Source: Geobacter sp. (GTDB lineage: Bacteria; Desulfobacterota; Desulfuromonadia; Geobacterales; Pseudopelobacteraceae). From it: DNA of 64,000 nt. The stretch spans positions 434,001-498,000 of the forward strand of contig WKKS01000001.1 in the NCBI GenBank assembly GCA_009684515.1. The letters run 5' to 3'. The notes below the pieces were generated by a model. The model searched no databases. It was given only the letters and a program-made list of their open reading frames with translations, and was not told the DNA's origin. Of this stretch, positions 62,049 to 64,000 are shown one piece after another. Numbering within the stretch: the stretch's first letter is position 1; each line of letters begins with the position of its first letter. The position numbers and the translations under genes are program-made.

Positions 62049-64000
62049 TCAGCTTTTAACTCCCAGCAACAGCTTGACCTTGGCAACCGCCTCCATTGCA
62101 TCCCGTGCGTACAGGTCTGCACCAATTCGGTCAGCATATTCCTGAGTCACCACTGCCCCACCCACCATTGTAAAGGTGGTGATGCCGGCAGCTTTCAGTT
62201 TTTTGACTACGTTGTCCATCTCCGACATGGTGGTTGTCATCAAGGCTGATAACCCCACCGCATCAACAGCATGCTCTTTTGCCTTGGAAATGATGGTGGC
62301 AGCCGAGACATTCTTGCCGATATCAAAAACTTCAAAGCCGTGGTTTTCCAGCAGGGTACAGACGATATTTTTGCCAATGTCATGAATATCCCCTTCAACC
62401 GTTGCCATCAGGATTCGCCCCAGACTTTTGAATTTCTGGCCTTTCATCTCCAGTTTAAGGCGCGCAAAACCAGCCTGCATTGTGTCGGCCGACTGCATGA
62501 CCTGCGGGAGGAAATAGATATTTTTATCAAAGCGGCGACCAACCTCCTCCAGACCGGGCAAAAAGCCTTCGTTACTGATCTGAAGCGGCGCCATGCCATC
62601 TTTCAGCGCCTCCTCAACCAGTGCAACGATACCATCGCGATCACCGCCTATTACCGCCTGTGTCAGGCGTTCGCGGATCGAGAGCGGCTCGTTGGATAGC
62701 GGCGCCTGCACAGAGGCAGATGCCTGCTCGCCACGATAGGCCTCGATATAGGAAGTAGCTTGATGGTCACGATTTAGCAGAACCATCGCCGAGCGCCAGG
62801 AATCCATCATCGGCTTGTCTTTCGGATTTATAATGGCCGCATCCAGACCGGCTTCCATTGCCATTGCAAAGAAGGCCGAAGAAATCAGTGGACGCTGCGG
62901 CAGGCCAAAAGAGATATTACTGACCCCCAGAACCGTTGAAAGCCCCAACTTCTCCTTGACCATTCGAATGGCACGGAGCGTTTCAGCAGCGCGCTTCTGC
63001 TCGGCGCTGACGGTCAATGTCAGGCAATCTATGATTATGTCCGAATCCGGAATACCCAATCGGCGGGCGGCATTCCTGATGCGGCGGGCAATCGCAAGAC
63101 GCCCTTCGGCACTGTCAGGAATACCGTTTTTGTCCAGTGCCAGACCAATTACGGCGGCACCGTATTTTTTGGCCAGCGGCAGAACTTTTTTGAGACTTTT
63201 GGGCTCGCCGGAGACAGAGTTGATCAGCACCTTGCCATCAGCGGCCTTGAGTCCGGCTTCCAGGGCTGCCGGACTGGATGAGTCCAGTACCAAAGGCACA
63301 CTGGCAGCTCCGCTGGCGCAGAACACAGCCCGCTCCATGGCGGAGATTTCGTCAATTCCGGGTGCGCCGACGTTGACATCCAGCAGCGTGGCCCCGGCCT
63401 GGACCTGCTCAATCGCCTCACGCCGTATGTAGGCCACCTTCCCTTCCTGCAACTCCTGGGAATACAGTTTTTTACCGGTCGGATTGATCCGCTCGCCGAT
63501 GATGGCGGTCTTGGCGCCATTTCCCAGTGATGTCCAGCCCGAACGGCTGGAAAGGAGGGTGGCGCCGGTCGTCACCTTCTGAGTATTCCAGCTTTGCTGA
63601 ACATTGGCCAAGGCCAGTTTCATGACACGGATATGCTCGGGCGTCGTCCCGCAACAACCACCGATGACACGAACACCCATGGCAATCATTCGTTCGTGAT
63701 AAGCGGTCATTTCTTCCGGTGTTCCGGGAAAAATCGTTTTGTCACCCACCAGCTGCGGCAATCCGGCATTTGCCTGCGAGATCAGCGGCAGTGAAGTCAC
63801 ACTCCGCATGCGGCACAAGATGTCAAAAATGCCATCCACTCCCAGACCGCAGTTTGAACCGACAATGTCGGCACCGGCGGCCGCCAGTGTTATGGCGGCG
63901 GCTTCGGGTGGAGTTCCCAGAACGGAACGGCCATTGTCATCAAAAGTCAGCATGGCTATGATCGGAATGGTGGAGGAAACCTCGCGAACGGCAATAACCG
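62049..64000 (-). CDS. metH: Methionine synthase, cobalamin-dependent, short form, 5' end beyond window
   Basis: The minus strand is open from 62049 to the window edge, so the N-terminus is missing; the first in-frame ATG at 63953 is internal. The reading VREVSSTIPIIAMLTFDDNG and GVRVIGGCCGTTPEH (zinc cysteines) is the end of the homocysteine-binding domain. The pterin-binding domain follows (IGERINPTGKK, then VLDSSSPAALEAGLKA), then the cap domain and B12 domain with GDIHDIGKNIV (DxHxxG) near the end. There is no SAM-activation domain after it, which is normal for Geobacter and other anaerobes, and implies another reactivation route. Confidence 0.93.
   Translation of the reverse strand, partial: VIAVREVSSTIPIIAMLTFDDNGRSVLGTPPEAAAITLAAAGADIVGSNCGLGVDGIFDILCRMRSVTSLPLISQANAGLPQLVGDKTIFPGTPEEMTAYHERMIAMGVRVIGGCCGTTPEHIRVMKLALANVQQSWNTQKVTTGATLLSSRSGWTSLGNGAKTAIIGERINPTGKKLYSQELQEGKVAYIRREAIEQVQAGATLLDVNVGAPGIDEISAMERAVFCASGAASVPLVLDSSSPAALEAGLKAADGKVLINSVSGEPKSLKKVLPLAKKYGAAVIGLALDKNGIPDSAEGRLAIARRIRNAARRLGIPDSDIIIDCLTLTVSAEQKRAAETLRAIRMVKEKLGLSTVLGVSNISFGLPQRPLISSAFFAMAMEAGLDAAIINPKDKPMMDSWRSAMVLLNRDHQATSYIEAYRGEQASASVQAPLSNEPLSIRERLTQAVIGGDRDGIVALVEEALKDGMAPLQISNEGFLPGLEEVGRRFDKNIYFLPQVMQSADTMQAGFARLKLEMKGQKFKSLGRILMATVEGDIHDIGKNIVCTLLENHGFEVFDIGKNVSAATIISKAKEHAVDAVGLSALMTTTMSEMDNVVKKLKAAGITTFTMVGGAVVTQEYADRIGADLYARDAMEAVAKVKLLLGVKS

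Overview
The window reads as chromosome of a Geobacter-type anaerobe (Desulfuromonadales/Geobacterales). The evidence is four large multiheme c-type cytochromes with mixed CxxCH and CxxxxCH motifs, ResB/ResC cytochrome assembly genes, a histidine kinase with a haem-binding motif in its sensor domain, OxpG-like pseudopilins, a short cobalamin-dependent MetH, several B12-type radical SAM proteins, and a three-gene radical SAM cassette that I recall being named GeoRSP (Geobacter Radical SAM Peptide). I see no tRNA, rRNA, CRISPR array, insertion sequence or prophage. Genes are tightly packed, with many ATGA or TAATG overlaps.

Layout. 1-5870 (minus): a sugar-nucleotide operon, rfbF-rfbG-rfbH-rfbS-rfbE plus a flippase cut by the window edge, for CDP-paratose/CDP-tyvelose O-antigen. 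6071-14428 (plus): a seven-gene type II secretion/type IV pilus-like assembly operon (E, F, pseudopilin, PilM-PilN fusion, M/O, C/P, secretin). 14504-15243: FluC fluoride channel and a DUF190 protein. 15385-27934 (plus): a 14-gene tightly spaced block containing the GeoRSP genes (PqqD, radical SAM/SPASM, SPASM-only), surrounded by secreted beta-helix and carboxypeptidase-regulatory-like proteins, two orphan solute-binding proteins, a ResB-like protein, a fused permease, a cupin, FmdE, a TPR protein and a YedE-type transporter. A 37-codon ORF, coupled to both neighbours, sits inside it. 27985-31396: nikR diverging from a nikMN-nikQ-nikO nickel/cobalt ECF transporter. 31508-33237 (minus): a B12-type radical SAM protein and, just downstream, a 20-residue peptide gene with its own promoter and terminator. 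33383-35140 (minus): a serine hydrolase and a pseudopilin. 35474-37205 (plus): a LuxE-like acyl-protein synthetase and a small membrane protein. 37202-42432 (minus): beta-propeller lipoprotein, ResB, ResC/CcsA, lipoprotein and B12 radical SAM in one operon. 42520-43866: a beta-solenoid lipoprotein. 43964-57867 (minus): an NHL/Ig/dockerin-like protein followed by four multiheme cytochromes. 57996-61894 (minus): a hypothetical protein, a pseudopilin, the haem-motif histidine kinase and an NtrC-type regulator. 62049-64000: metH, cut by the window edge.

Two themes stand out. First, the GeoRSP block has the parts of a ribosomal-peptide modification system and two candidate substrates: the in-operon 37-mer and the 20-mer near 31.5 kb, which carries a YxxP element. 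Its product is unknown to me. Second, a near-consensus sigma-54 promoter (TGGCAC-N5-TTGCT, 57952-57967) drives the cytochrome operon and lies directly beside a sigma-54 activator and its haem-motif kinase, which suggests a self-contained redox-responsive circuit for extracellular electron-transfer proteins.
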